A stretch of 31,452 bases of DNA from Bacteroidales bacterium UBA3143 (GCA_002364735.1 DEZB01000054.1:1-31452); one strand, 5' to 3'. Shown: positions 1 to 8,872, counted from the first letter of the stretch. Numbers and translations: made by a program. The notes: generated by a model from the letters alone, not told the origin.

Positions 1-143
1 AATCCTTAACTTAATGACATTGTCCCTGCGCCAGAGGAGCCAAACTGTCTGTAGTATATCTGGAATAGTTAGCTACAGTAAGCTTCGTAGATGCGGAACT
101 GTAGTTAGCGTCAAATTAAGGTGGGCTTCACCTCCTATTTTGA

Positions 144-342
144 AATAAGGTAATAAGGTTAAGATAATAAATATCAACCTAAGTTACTAAGGTTGAAATG
201 GATTGAAGCTTATGCACAGAGATTTGAATAGACGTAGGGAATTATTAAGTGCCAAAACGCTAAAAGGAAGGCAACTGTAAGTGAACTCCCAAACTTTAGT
301 AACACTGCAAAAACCCCACGTCTCTATCCTTATTACCTTATT
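144..342. repeat. 199-bp segment bounded by a 15-bp perfect inverted repeat
   Basis: The 15-mer AATAAGGTAATAAGG at 144-158 recurs as its exact reverse complement at 328-342, with partial similarity continuing outside the arms. The interior contains no convincing coding frame. The size and terminal inverted repeats resemble a small MITE-like element, but no target-site duplication or transposase is visible, so this is only structural evidence. The rest of 1-696 contains no gene that I recognise. A short open frame from the left edge to about 148 and other short frames look like chance. Confidence 0.45.
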
Positions 343-377
343 TTTGAAATGTGTAGGTTTTGTCACACAATTTTTTT

Positions 378-403
378 CTCGCAAAGAGGCTAAGCAGCAA
401 AGG
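378..403. repeat. Degenerate CGCAAAG-type intergenic repeat (copy 1)
   Basis: The stretch reads CTCGCAAAG, then a diverged middle, then GCAAAGG. It resembles the reverse complement of the better-preserved copy at 4416-4441. Further CGCAAA-like words occur at about 562 and 682. The surroundings (about 378-560) translate openly in one frame but have no protein-like features, so I treat them as repeat-derived. Confidence 0.4.
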
Positions 404-592
404 AGGAGGAAATGCTTTTCGCATCTATAAGCTAGAAGAGCTCGTTCGCTTCGATTTCCAAATCGGTGTGCTCCGCATCAGAAAAGATAAAGGAGTAACA
501 ATTTCGCTACGCGACATACGCTTTGCAAAAGCGCGCGAGCGGAGCAAAACAACTGTTTGTAACGCAAAAGCAAAAGGATATGATTATAAATA

Positions 593-630
593 TTATTGCC
601 AATAAACGCAAATGCATTTATTGGCAATAA
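593..630. terminator. Strong hairpin downstream of glnN
   Basis: A perfect 14-bp inverted repeat (593-606 with 617-630, core ATTGCCAATAAA) encloses a 10-nt loop. It lies about 70 bp beyond the glnN stop codon. No clean U-tract follows on the minus strand, so it may protect the 3' end of the mRNA rather than terminate transcription by itself. Confidence 0.45.
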
Positions 631-639
631 AAAAATGTA

Positions 640-669
640 AGTAAAATTAATACTTGAAACTGTTTCAAG
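640..669 (-). terminator. Probable rho-independent terminator of glnN
   Basis: On the minus strand, CTTGAAA pairs with TTTCAAG across a 3-nt loop (669 to 653). A T-rich tract then runs toward 631. It starts 28 bp after the glnN stop codon, the expected position for its terminator. Confidence 0.5.
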
Positions 670-696
670 ACATTTGCATCAAACGCAAAGAGCAAC

Positions 697-2895
697 TTAA
701 TTAATAAACAACAACTCCCTATACTTGGGTAATGGCCATATCTCATTGTCCACAATAAGCTCTAATTTATCAACGTGATAACGAATGACACTAAAGTAGG
801 GCTCCACCGTATTGCAATAAGCTATTGCTTTTTCGCGAGAGTCTTCTATTCGGTTGGCAACTTTGCGCGCTTCAATCATCGCATCTACATCTCTTTTGAT
901 GACAGAGATATGCTTAGCAATTTGCTCTATTAGTGAAGAATCTTCTTTTGATAGTTCGGCTGCACGTTGTTCGTCAAAAACGACCTTGATTTTATACAGA
1001 TTGTCCAACAACGCAGATTGATATCTTGTTGCTACTGGAATAATGTGATTGATGGATAAATCGCCTAAAACGCGCGACTCTATTTGAATCTTCTTGGTGT
1101 ATACCTCCCACTTCACTTCATTGCGTGCAACGAGTTCTGTACTGTTAAGCACCCCAATGCTACGAAACATTTCTACAGAATCTTTTGAAGTGTACGCATC
1201 ATACATTAGTGGCACACTTGTTTCGCAATCTAATCCACGTATTTTAGCTTCCTCTTTCCACTCATCGCTATAACCATTTCCATCAAAACGGATAGGTTTC
1301 GATTCTTTTATGTATCTGCGCAAAATCTCGAAAATTGCTTCTTCTTTGGGCATGCCATTGCTGGTTTTTTCGGTCACCTCATTGGTAAATGATGCTAATT
1401 GTGCTGCAAGGATTGAATTTAACACAATCATTGCTGCAGAACAGTTGGCTGAAGAACCCACAGCACGAAACTCAAACCGATTACCAGTAAATGCAAATGG
1501 AGAAGTACGGTTTCTATCGGTGTTATCTATTAAAACTTCGGGTACATGAGCTACGCCCAATTTCATTCGCTTCAACTCATCCATTGTTATACTGTTGTTT
1601 TCGGCACTATCAACTATCTTATCAAAAACTGCTGATATTTGAGTTCCCAGAAAAACAGAAATAATGGCTGGAGGTGCTTCTAATGCCCCCAGTCTATGAG
1701 CATTTGATGCAGAGGCAATAGATGCTTTGAGCAGTGCATTATGTTTGTAGACGGCCATCACAGCGTTCACAAGAAATGTAACAAATTGAAGATTTTCTTC
1801 TGCTGTTTTGCCAGGAGTAAAGAGACCTACACCACTATCTGTACCTAAAGACCAATTGCAATGTTTGCCTGAACCGTTTATGCCCTCAAATGGTTTTTCG
1901 TGCAGAAGTAACCGGAAGTTATGTTTGTTGGCTATTTTATGCATCAACGATATCACGATTAGATTCTGGTCAACAGCCAGATTTGTCTCTCCATAGATAG
2001 GTGCAAATTCAAATTGATTGGGTGCTACTTCGTTGTGACGGGTTTTGATAGGGATGCCATATCTATAGGCTTCAAATTCTAACTCGCGCATAAAAGCATG
2101 AACACGGGCGGGGATAGCACCAAAGTAATGGTCTTCCAACTGCTGGTTCTTTGCGCTTTCGTGCCCCATAAGTGTTCTGTCTGTCAACATCAAATCGGGA
2201 CGAGCCGAGTATAGAGCCTGATCAACTAAGAAGAACTCTTGCTCCCATCCTAAGAAAGAGTATACCTTTTTCACATTCGAATCGAACAACTGACATACCT
2301 CAACTGCTGCTTTATCAATTGCTGAAAGTGACTTCAACAAAGGTGTTTTATAATCTAAAGCTTCACCCGTATAAGAAATAAAAACTGTAGGTATGCACAA
2401 TGTATCTTCCACAATAAATGCAGGGGAAGATGGATCCCAAGCTGTGTAGCCTCTTGCCTCAAACGTATTGCGAATGCCACCACTTGGAAAACTTGATGCG
2501 TCGGGTTCTTGCTGGGCTAAAAGTTTACCTGAGAATCGTTCTAATATTTCACTTTCCAATGGACTACCACTGTATTCTATAAACGAATCGTGTTTCTCAG
2601 CAGTTCCTTCTGTCAATGGTTGAAACCAATGTGTGTAGTGAGTTGCTCCCATTTCCATTGCCCACATTTTCATACCCGCTGCCACGTGATCTGAAATACT
2701 GCGCGGTAGTGTTACACCTTCGTCAATAGCTTTAATAACCACCCCCATGGTATCTTTCGAAAGATACTTAGACATTTTGGCGCGGTTAAAAACATATTTA
2801 CCGAAATATTCTGATGGGAATTCTTTTGGAATCTTAATGGCTACAGGCTCTCTTTTGAAAGCCTCTTCTACTACTTTAAATCTTAATGTGGACAT
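697..2895 (-). CDS. glnN: Type III glutamine synthetase (GSIII)
   Basis: Forms glutamine from glutamate, ammonia and ATP in the cytoplasm. The 732 residues fit the GSIII class, which is far longer than GSI or GSII. Visible signatures are GWEQEFFLVD near 216-225, NQFEFAPIYGETN near 293-305, the ATP/metal loop GSGKHCNWSLG near 341-351, and NRTSPFAFTGNRFEFRAVGS near 462-481. I chose the ATG giving MSTLRFKVV. The frame is open 19 codons further upstream, but that extension overlaps the promoter-proximal region and does not look like the family's N-terminus. The gene stands alone and ends in TAA, followed by hairpins. Its location next to nitrite ammonification genes places ammonia assimilation beside ammonia production, though they are separate transcription units. 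Confidence is very high. Confidence 0.97.
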   Translation of the reverse strand: MSTLRFKVVEEAFKREPVAIKIPKEFPSEYFGKYVFNRAKMSKYLSKDTMGVVIKAIDEGVTLPRSISDHVAAGMKMWAMEMGATHYTHWFQPLTEGTAEKHDSFIEYSGSPLESEILERFSGKLLAQQEPDASSFPSGGIRNTFEARGYTAWDPSSPAFIVEDTLCIPTVFISYTGEALDYKTPLLKSLSAIDKAAVEVCQLFDSNVKKVYSFLGWEQEFFLVDQALYSARPDLMLTDRTLMGHESAKNQQLEDHYFGAIPARVHAFMRELEFEAYRYGIPIKTRHNEVAPNQFEFAPIYGETNLAVDQNLIVISLMHKIANKHNFRLLLHEKPFEGINGSGKHCNWSLGTDSGVGLFTPGKTAEENLQFVTFLVNAVMAVYKHNALLKASIASASNAHRLGALEAPPAIISVFLGTQISAVFDKIVDSAENNSITMDELKRMKLGVAHVPEVLIDNTDRNRTSPFAFTGNRFEFRAVGSSANCSAAMIVLNSILAAQLASFTNEVTEKTSNGMPKEEAIFEILRRYIKESKPIRFDGNGYSDEWKEEAKIRGLDCETSVPLMYDAYTSKDSVEMFRSIGVLNSTELVARNEVKWEVYTKKIQIESRVLGDLSINHIIPVATRYQSALLDNLYKIKVVFDEQRAAELSKEDSSLIEQIAKHISVIKRDVDAMIEARKVANRIEDSREKAIAYCNTVEPYFSVIRYHVDKLELIVDNEIWPLPKYRELLFIN

Positions 2896-2984
2896 AATAA
2901 ACAGGTGTTGTGTCTTTTTTTGAAATATACACAATGATGCAACCAATCCCAAACTCAGAATATTATAATTGCATTAATGTGGTG

Positions 2985-2992
2985 CAAATATA
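2985..2992 (-). promoter_or_regulatory. Candidate -7 box for glnN
   Basis: TATATTTG on the minus strand matches the Bacteroidota -7 consensus TAnnTTTG, 90 bp upstream of the chosen glnN ATG. No clear -33 TTTG is seen at 19-20 nt spacing, which could mean activator dependence or a false match. A second, weaker TATATTTC lies closer to the gene. The rest of 2896-3089 shows nothing else I can name. Confidence 0.4.
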
Positions 2993-3089
2993 CACATTGT
3001 GACACTTATACGAGGGATATTGTACATTTTATTTAATGAACTCTATAAAACATGCACTAAAGTCAACATCGCATCAGGATAGGAAAAAC

Positions 3090-4364
3090 TTATTTCGAAT
3101 TAAAAATCAAAGGATTTATATTCAAAGAAAGCCATCCCCAATCTTGCCAGCGAGAATTATCTCCTCCTTTAACTACACTAAAAGCTTCCGTCCCAAACAT
3201 AGTTGAGTATCCGCCTTGTAAAGTGACATAGGGACGCACAGCGTAGGTAAAAGTGAAGTCAATTTCTGAGCCTAAACCTTTCTTTTTATTGTCATCAACA
3301 ACAATAGATTGAGAGGAGGAAAAGTGGTGGTAAGTAAAATCTAAAGTTAGCTTTTTGATTGGTTTTAGAATGAGAGATGCATATTTATCAAACAATCCAT
3401 AGCTTGGATAGGCCGATGCATAGAAATAGTCCATTGCACCATAAAATTTATGGTGCGTGCCATAAAGAGGATTGAAAGCGGTTGAATTGGCTGAATCATC
3501 TTGACCCGATAAATAATCAAGTCCTGCGGCTAAAGAAACCATGGGATTAATTGCATAAGCGCCTTTAACAGCCCACATGTAGGCTGCTACATCATCTTCA
3601 GCTTTGTTCTTGCCTGTTTGATAGTAGAAAGTACCCAATAAGTTTAAAGCATCATGTCGGTAGGACAAGTTTGTCCCTATTGTTTGCATGTAAGATGTTT
3701 TGCCAATTGCCTCAGATAGTATTGTTGCTGGTGTGCCTGATTCGAAACCCAAGTTAAGCAGTATAAATGATGCAGCAAAGCTATTATTTGCGTCATATTG
3801 ATACCAGATAGTTTGCATGCGTTTGTAGGGTTGCGCTCCAGCAAAATATTGACCATTGCGAATGCTTTCTGATGAATTGTTGTATCCTAAAATGAGATGC
3901 AATTTGTTATTGGCATGTTCATAACCCACCTTCAGCACATCGTGCCATCTACCAGATTGATTCCAATCTAAAGTTCCAAGAATGCGGTCGTCGTCATAGG
4001 CCAATTGTTGTCTTCCAATTTGAGCAAAAAAGTTATTATGCGAAAGTTTTGCCCATGCTTCATTAAGCATAAAGTCTCCTTTGTTTTCTATTTGTGGACG
4101 ACTGCCCCAAACAGATACATTCTGTCCGGAAACACCCATTGATAAAAACTTGTTATCGTATCCCAATGATATACGTGCACGGTTGGATATAAAAGAAGAT
4201 GGCAAGTCGCCTTCATAACGTGGCATTAATACCCCATTTCTATATTCTGCGCGGGTGCGCAATTGAGCCTTTATTGAAAAGTCACCGTCTTGCTCTTGAG
4301 CAACTATAGTGTGAGAGCAAACAAACATAAGTAAAAACAAAAACGCTACCTGTAGATGTTTCAT
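3090..4364 (-). CDS. Outer membrane beta-barrel porin, alginate-export-like
   Basis: Encodes 424 residues. It starts with a signal peptide (MKHLQVAFLFLLMFVCSHTI, then VAQ) and continues as alternating polar/aromatic strands typical of an outer membrane barrel. Examples are the repeated YxYxAxxS and GYNN stretches and the RNG-rich early strands, and the last strand ends near the C-terminus. The overall pattern resembles the alginate-export family of porins. I chose the second in-frame ATG because it begins the signal peptide; 14 extra codons lie upstream. It follows ccsA on the same strand after 89 bp, so it is probably the last gene of the nrf operon, perhaps giving nitrite or another small solute a route through the outer membrane. 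That role is inferred from position only. Confidence 0.7.
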   Translation of the reverse strand: MKHLQVAFLFLLMFVCSHTIVAQEQDGDFSIKAQLRTRAEYRNGVLMPRYEGDLPSSFISNRARISLGYDNKFLSMGVSGQNVSVWGSRPQIENKGDFMLNEAWAKLSHNNFFAQIGRQQLAYDDDRILGTLDWNQSGRWHDVLKVGYEHANNKLHLILGYNNSSESIRNGQYFAGAQPYKRMQTIWYQYDANNSFAASFILLNLGFESGTPATILSEAIGKTSYMQTIGTNLSYRHDALNLLGTFYYQTGKNKAEDDVAAYMWAVKGAYAINPMVSLAAGLDYLSGQDDSANSTAFNPLYGTHHKFYGAMDYFYASAYPSYGLFDKYASLILKPIKKLTLDFTYHHFSSSQSIVVDDNKKKGLGSEIDFTFTYAVRPYVTLQGGYSTMFGTEAFSVVKGGDNSRWQDWGWLSLNINPLIFNSK

Positions 4365-4415
4365 AATTATTTGGTTTAAGTATGTTGTATGTTGAGAGAT
4401 TTGCATTCTTTTTCA

Positions 4416-4441
4416 CTTTGCGTTCTTTGCGTCTTTGCGAG
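4416..4441. repeat. CGCAAAG tandem intergenic repeat (copy 2)
   Basis: The minus strand carries CTCGCAAAGACGCAAAGA and then ACGCAAAG: three CGCAAAG units in register. It sits between the ccsA stop and the porin start. A diverged copy lies at 378-403. Confidence 0.55.
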
Positions 4442-4453
4442 TCCAGAGCATAT

Positions 4454-5239
4454 TTAAGAATACACATGAATACTCTGTTGCGCCGACGGCAAATAATTAA
4501 GCCCCCACCAACAAATTTGAAGCATCACAAAAGATATGATTAATACAATCATCGCTGTGCGATAACTTACATCCTTCTTTAGTCTGACGTGTATGTAGAT
4601 GAGGTAAGAAACCCATGTTGCAGCTGCCCATGTTTCTTTAGGATCCCAACTCCAATAATGCCCCCAAGCTTCCTTTGCCCAAATAGCACCAAGCAACATA
4701 CCCATTGTGATAAAAGCAGTGCCAACATACACTAAGTTGTCAATCATTTCCATCAACTTATCTTTATCGGCAAGTTTCTTTTCTTTGAAAAGATAGTATA
4801 TCGCTATAAGTGTTACAGCTCCCAATATGGCATATGAGAACATGTAGATAATTACATGCGGAGAAAACCATGGACTTTGCAAAGCTGGCATCAACACTTT
4901 GTTGTGAATATCAGGCTTGGCAATATTGATAACAATAAAAACCGTAGAAAGCATTGTGCTGAATGATAGCAACCATTTATAGCGCCATCGTTCGTAAGTG
5001 ATAAGACCTACCACTGGTAGAAAGAAAGAATACCAAAGTCGGGTTTCACCCATAGTGCGCAAGGGAGGCCGTTCAAGTGAAATCCACATACCAAGTATAA
5101 ACACGAAGAAAACAATCAAACCTGCAACTGTAAATAGTGTGGGTAGTAAACGCTTGTCACTCTTAAAGGCATAGACAGCTCCAATGATCCACAAAATTAC
5201 GGATACAGATGAAAAATATATGAAGTAATCCCAACTCAT
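4454..5239 (-). CDS. ccsA: Cytochrome c biogenesis protein CcsA (heme handling)
   Basis: Membrane partner of ResB/Ccs1 in System II cytochrome c maturation, passing heme across the membrane for attachment to CxxCH apocytochromes. The 261-residue protein is almost wholly hydrophobic. It carries the tryptophan-rich WGHYWSWDPKETW motif at 192-204, a candidate heme-ligand histidine at 128 (SPHVIIYM) and another at 258 in the family-typical C-terminus (YLPSAQQSIHVYS). I chose the start MSWDYF. Its ATG overlaps the resB TGA as ATGA (5236-5239), implying translational coupling. The longer open frame upstream lies inside resB. Its clients are most obviously the multiheme NrfH and NrfA encoded just upstream. 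Confidence 0.93.
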   Translation of the reverse strand: MSWDYFIYFSSVSVILWIIGAVYAFKSDKRLLPTLFTVAGLIVFFVFILGMWISLERPPLRTMGETRLWYSFFLPVVGLITYERWRYKWLLSFSTMLSTVFIVINIAKPDIHNKVLMPALQSPWFSPHVIIYMFSYAILGAVTLIAIYYLFKEKKLADKDKLMEMIDNLVYVGTAFITMGMLLGAIWAKEAWGHYWSWDPKETWAAATWVSYLIYIHVRLKKDVSYRTAMIVLIISFVMLQICWWGLNYLPSAQQSIHVYS

Positions 5240-6507
5240 GATTTCTTGATTTTTGGACCTACAATGAATAGATAGAACGAACCTGCCAATAGCATAATGA
5301 TTCCGGTATAAACAATGGGCAACCATGGATCGCTCACCAATTCGAATACACTTGTTTCAGAGTATTTCCCTTTCGATTCATCATAACTTAATTGATAAAT
5401 AGTCCAGCTTGCAATGGAGAGCGGCGTATTTACTTCAATAACTGCCTCTTTACTCTGCCCTTTTTCTGTGAAAACATGCACGTGGGATGTGTATTTCTTC
5501 ACCTCCTGCATAGGCATAGCTACAGCAAGTTTCTCATTTATATACGCCACACTATGTGGAAACATATAACTACCGTTGCTCACCCACCCTACTACTGGAT
5601 CTTTCATCTCCTCATGGCTAACCCTCACCTTAATGGCATGAGTTGCCCCTTCGGAATGATATGGAACTGCAAATGAGTTGACGGAGTCGCGCATAATTGC
5701 TGCATTGGGTAAATGTGACAGGATATCAATATTGTAACCCAATAATTTTGTCGATTTGTTTTCTCCCTCAAATAAATAGGATGCTGGTTTATTTTCAGGT
5801 AATACTTTCCCTGATTCTAAATCCACTATCATTAATTTGGGTGGATACTCTTCAATCATAAAAGTATCTAATTGAATGGCAATTGGCAACTCTATAATAT
5901 TTTTGCGCTCATCTTCTGCACGCCATTCTAAATTACCTTCTGTTACACTCATTCGAAGGCGAGAAACATCTGCACTACCCAACATCCCTCCCATAAAAGC
6001 AAGAAAAAGCCCCACATGGTTTAAGTAAAAACCAATGTCGCGCCATGTAAATTTTCTTCGAGTACGTTTGAGAATGGTGAAGCCAAGAATGATGAGATTA
6101 AAATAGCTCACAAAAATGAATGTCCAAGAGGTGGTCATTTGATACCAACCAAAAAGACCAGCTAAATTGCGAGGAATATCGTGGTGCGTAGCATGCGAAA
6201 CAAATTGAGGCACAATGCCTAATATTATGACAATACCAAGCAGCACAGTAATGGCTGGAACTGTTGAATATACACTCGACAGCCAACGGACAATTGAACT
6301 TCGTTTAAAAAAAAGATGACACAGAACGAGTGTGACTATAAATACAAGTCCAATAATTAAATTAACGGGATATTGAAAACCACTGAGTTGAAGATTGCCA
6401 TATATAATTTGTAGCAAAAACCCACTCAGTGCAATTCCAAATGCGACATAAAATCCCTCGATGTAACCCCATGGCTGTTCCCAGACAGGTTTATTTGTTT
6501 TATTCAT
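5236..6507 (-). CDS. resB: ResB-like cytochrome c biogenesis protein
   Basis: Partner of CcsA in System II cytochrome c maturation. The 423 residues begin with a cytoplasmic tail (WEQPWGYIEG) and several membrane segments at about 15-35, 45-65, 80-100, 125-150 and 165-185. A large soluble, periplasm-facing region of roughly 200 residues follows, then a final membrane segment near 398-416. This arrangement is that of the ResB/Ccs1 family. It overlaps ccsA by 4 nt and lies 74 bp after nrfA, in the order usual for Bacteroidota nrf clusters. Sequence conservation in this family is low, so the call leans on topology and on the neighbours. Confidence 0.88.
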   Translation of the reverse strand: MNKTNKPVWEQPWGYIEGFYVAFGIALSGFLLQIIYGNLQLSGFQYPVNLIIGLVFIVTLVLCHLFFKRSSIVRWLSSVYSTVPAITVLLGIVIILGIVPQFVSHATHHDIPRNLAGLFGWYQMTTSWTFIFVSYFNLIILGFTILKRTRRKFTWRDIGFYLNHVGLFLAFMGGMLGSADVSRLRMSVTEGNLEWRAEDERKNIIELPIAIQLDTFMIEEYPPKLMIVDLESGKVLPENKPASYLFEGENKSTKLLGYNIDILSHLPNAAIMRDSVNSFAVPYHSEGATHAIKVRVSHEEMKDPVVGWVSNGSYMFPHSVAYINEKLAVAMPMQEVKKYTSHVHVFTEKGQSKEAVIEVNTPLSIASWTIYQLSYDESKGKYSETSVFELVSDPWLPIVYTGIIMLLAGSFYLFIVGPKIKKS

Positions 6508-6581
6508 GAATGTATAAAAAAGTAAGCTACGAAGATAATTAATGTCACCAATAAAACAATTATTTCTCGAAAAGACCTATA

Positions 6582-8078
6582 TTAATTTAACGTAACTATC
6601 CGATTGTTTTTCTTAGCTGTTTTCAACCATTCGGGTACAACTGTTTCCAAAAACACTTTCTTGTCGGCTCTTTCCTTATCCATATCCAAACCAATATAAG
6701 CTTGTGCTTTTGCTTTGGTGGAAACATCTGGCATGGGAACATCACCCGTGAAACCTAACTGTGCCAATACCTTTGAAACTTCAAAACGAGCTTTATGCGC
6801 TCTATCTAAACTATGTGACATGATACTTTGATACTCTACAGGAGAGTGAAAAGAACTGCCATGTGATGCAACAACGTAATCCCAACGCCACTGTGATTGA
6901 CGTAATAAATCCAATACAGGTTTCATTTGATTATCTTGTGCTCCTTTTTCCCAAGCAAATTGAGCTTCAAGGTGAGCAGTAGAAAGTTCTTTCTCAACCA
7001 AGTTCCTTATTTCGTCAGCACTACGTTGACGCTCATAAACAGCATTGCGAAGATCATCCTCACTCTCGCGGTGACATACCTGACATGTATTGCTGATACT
7101 TGCCAATGGACTTTGTATGTGATGATTGCTATACTTTATACCACCTTCAGAAATGTAAGGCATGTGACAATCAGCACAACTAACTCCACGCTGTGAGTGT
7201 ATGCCTGTTGAAAACAACTCATAATCTGGATGCTGAGCTTTAATAATAGGTGTTTTACTCAACTTGTGTGTATAATCGAAAAACTGTATACTATCATAGT
7301 ATTGTTCTGCACCCTCCATGGTTGTTCCATTGTGCCAAGGGAAAGTTAGATACTTAGTCTCTTTGTCAAAATAATATTCAACATGACATTGAGCACATAC
7401 CAATGAACGCATATCTTGATGTTTTGCATCATTAACGTTCTTGCCCATTGATTGGTAACCTTCAATTAAACCTGGACGCGTTATGCGTAAATTCATAGTT
7501 TCAGGATCGTGACAATCGGCGCATCCAATTGGATTTACAATTTCTGGTCCCCATGCAGCCCATTGATTGTTATAGAAAGCAGCAACACCCAATGAGTCCA
7601 TCATACGAGGAACATCTGGACTCTTACAAGTCCAGCAAGTAGCAGGTTGTGGCCCATCAGTTGCAGACATGGGTGCACCTGTTCTTAATGTATGATTTAT
7701 ATCTTCGATGGCATGCATATGACCACGAGGAGTAGAGTAATCTTTTGCAAATGCATAACCTGCCCACAAGATCACCATTTCGGGACGTTGTTCTAACACA
7801 TCAATGGCACTACTGCCGTTAAATTCGCTTTGAAAAGTAGTATCTTCAGTCTGCCTCCATGTTTCGTATTCACGTGGATAGTTTTGCTGAAATATTTCAT
7901 TACGTGCTTCAATGCCTTTAATTTCAACTTTCTTGTTATACATAATGCTTGTTATCTCTGCACGACGCTGCGTAATAGATGCTGCGAGCATACCTAACAG
8001 AAAGACTGCTCCAAGCGTAACAAAAAATATGAGCCAACCCAACCAAGGTTTCATTTTTCTTTCTTTGTTCGTATTCAT
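6582..8078 (-). CDS. nrfA: Pentaheme cytochrome c nitrite reductase (ammonia-forming)
   Basis: Reduces nitrite to ammonium with six electrons on the periplasmic face. In the 498 residues I see the diagnostic active-site heme motif CWTCK (148-152), with lysine replacing the usual histidine. Four CxxCH motifs follow: CADCH (186-190), CAQCH (228-232), CADCH (301-305) and CQVCH (332-336). GIHSQRG near 292-298 supplies a further conserved histidine. An N-terminal hydrophobic stretch (about 11-33) followed by ASITQRRAE serves as signal or anchor. I chose the first ATG (8078). A second ATG at 8054 has a more A-rich upstream sequence and would remove eight residues, so the start is not settled. It follows nrfH by 19 bp. 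Confidence 0.97.
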   Translation of the reverse strand: MNTNKERKMKPWLGWLIFFVTLGAVFLLGMLAASITQRRAEITSIMYNKKVEIKGIEARNEIFQQNYPREYETWRQTEDTTFQSEFNGSSAIDVLEQRPEMVILWAGYAFAKDYSTPRGHMHAIEDINHTLRTGAPMSATDGPQPATCWTCKSPDVPRMMDSLGVAAFYNNQWAAWGPEIVNPIGCADCHDPETMNLRITRPGLIEGYQSMGKNVNDAKHQDMRSLVCAQCHVEYYFDKETKYLTFPWHNGTTMEGAEQYYDSIQFFDYTHKLSKTPIIKAQHPDYELFSTGIHSQRGVSCADCHMPYISEGGIKYSNHHIQSPLASISNTCQVCHRESEDDLRNAVYERQRSADEIRNLVEKELSTAHLEAQFAWEKGAQDNQMKPVLDLLRQSQWRWDYVVASHGSSFHSPVEYQSIMSHSLDRAHKARFEVSKVLAQLGFTGDVPMPDVSTKAKAQAYIGLDMDKERADKKVFLETVVPEWLKTAKKNNRIVTLN

Positions 8079-8097
8079 AGTTATTTAAATTTGATAG

Positions 8098-8718
8098 TTA
8101 TTTTTTGCTATTAGTTATTCTGCTGAGCCATTTTGGCACATTGGTTTCAGGTAGTGGCACCAATGCATTGGGGGTAGATGATAATGAACGGCTACGGGTA
8201 TGAGTTACCTCTCTGTGACAGTCCCAACAAGCCATTCCGTTTTCGGCTTTCATTTCCTTATAGGTCATGCCACCTGTTTTCACAAACTCTGTGTTAAGTT
8301 GTTCGTGACAACGTACACAGTTGTTCATTATCACTTGCGAACTTGCCTCAATAGCATGAATTGCTTGGGGTTCGGCACGCATAGTGAAAACAGCTGAATG
8401 ACGCAAACCGTCTTTTGCTTTAAAGTAAAACTTGTTTATAATATTATTTTGTGGCACATGACAGTCGTTACAAGTTGTGCTACGTCCATGTGAACTATGT
8501 AACCATGTTGCATAGTATGGGGCCATAATATGGCAATTTACACAAGTTTCAGGCTCATCGGATAGATAGCTGTATGCACGTGAGGTGTAAAAGGTATAAA
8601 CAAACAGACCCAGAAAAGATGCAATAATAATTATTGCAGGAATTTTCCAACCTCCCCGAGGTCTTATGTAATTTAGTAAATTTAGAATCTTATTCATTAA
8701 TTCTCGAATTCTATCCAT
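8098..8718 (-). CDS. nrfH: Tetraheme quinol dehydrogenase NrfH
   Basis: Membrane-anchored NapC/NirT-type cytochrome that oxidises menaquinol and feeds electrons to NrfA. The 206 residues contain one transmembrane anchor (about 24-44). Four c-heme motifs follow: CVNCH (59-63), CNDCH (83-87), CVRCH (134-138) and CWDCH (164-168). This is the first gene of the operon nrfH-nrfA-resB-ccsA-porin. Its start is the first ATG; an in-frame ATG seven codons later (8697) is possible. The promoter and the palindrome upstream suggest control by the divergent Crp/Fnr protein. Confidence 0.95.
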   Translation of the reverse strand: MDRIRELMNKILNLLNYIRPRGGWKIPAIIIIASFLGLFVYTFYTSRAYSYLSDEPETCVNCHIMAPYYATWLHSSHGRSTTCNDCHVPQNNIINKFYFKAKDGLRHSAVFTMRAEPQAIHAIEASSQVIMNNCVRCHEQLNTEFVKTGGMTYKEMKAENGMACWDCHREVTHTRSRSLSSTPNALVPLPETNVPKWLSRITNSKK

Positions 8719-8759
8719 GATAAATGTCTATAATGTGAATGCATGAATGGACTTACAAG

Positions 8760-8767
8760 CAAAAATA
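8760..8767 (-). promoter_or_regulatory. -7 box of the nrfH operon
   Basis: TATTTTTG on the minus strand is an exact match to TAnnTTTG and predicts a transcription start near 8753-8755. The -33 position has no TTTG. The 16-bp palindrome occupies that place instead, the arrangement expected of a class II activated promoter. Confidence 0.55.
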
Positions 8768-8788
8768 GGAACTTAACTACGAATAAAG

Positions 8789-8804
8789 TGTAATATATAT
8801 TACA
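8789..8804. promoter_or_regulatory. Candidate Crp/Fnr operator between nrfH and its regulator
   Basis: TGTAATATATATTACA is a perfect 16-bp palindrome in the 154-bp divergent region. Its centre (8796.5) is about 42 bp upstream of the inferred nrfH start. It is also about 41 bp upstream of a start inferred for the regulator gene from the near-consensus CATATTTG at 8823-8830. One site could thus activate both directions. Binding by the neighbouring protein is inferred. Confidence 0.6.
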
Positions 8805-8872
8805 TTCATCAAAAATATTTGCCATATTTGTAACAGAAGTCAATCAATAGCATAGAATTTTTAAATGCCCCC

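Noticed and set aside
187..384. 65-codon open frame on the minus strand
   Set aside because: It lies mostly inside the 199-bp inverted-repeat element, has an unusual composition, and has no recognisable domain or promoter.
360..605. 81-codon open frame on the plus strand
   Set aside because: It coincides with CGCAAAG-like and CGCGAGCGGAGC-like repeat sequence, has no protein family features, and runs into the hairpin at 593-630.
697..2952. Longer start for glnN (19 extra residues)
   Set aside because: The extra residues are not typical of GSIII and would place the start next to the candidate -7 box; MSTLRFKVV is the better start.
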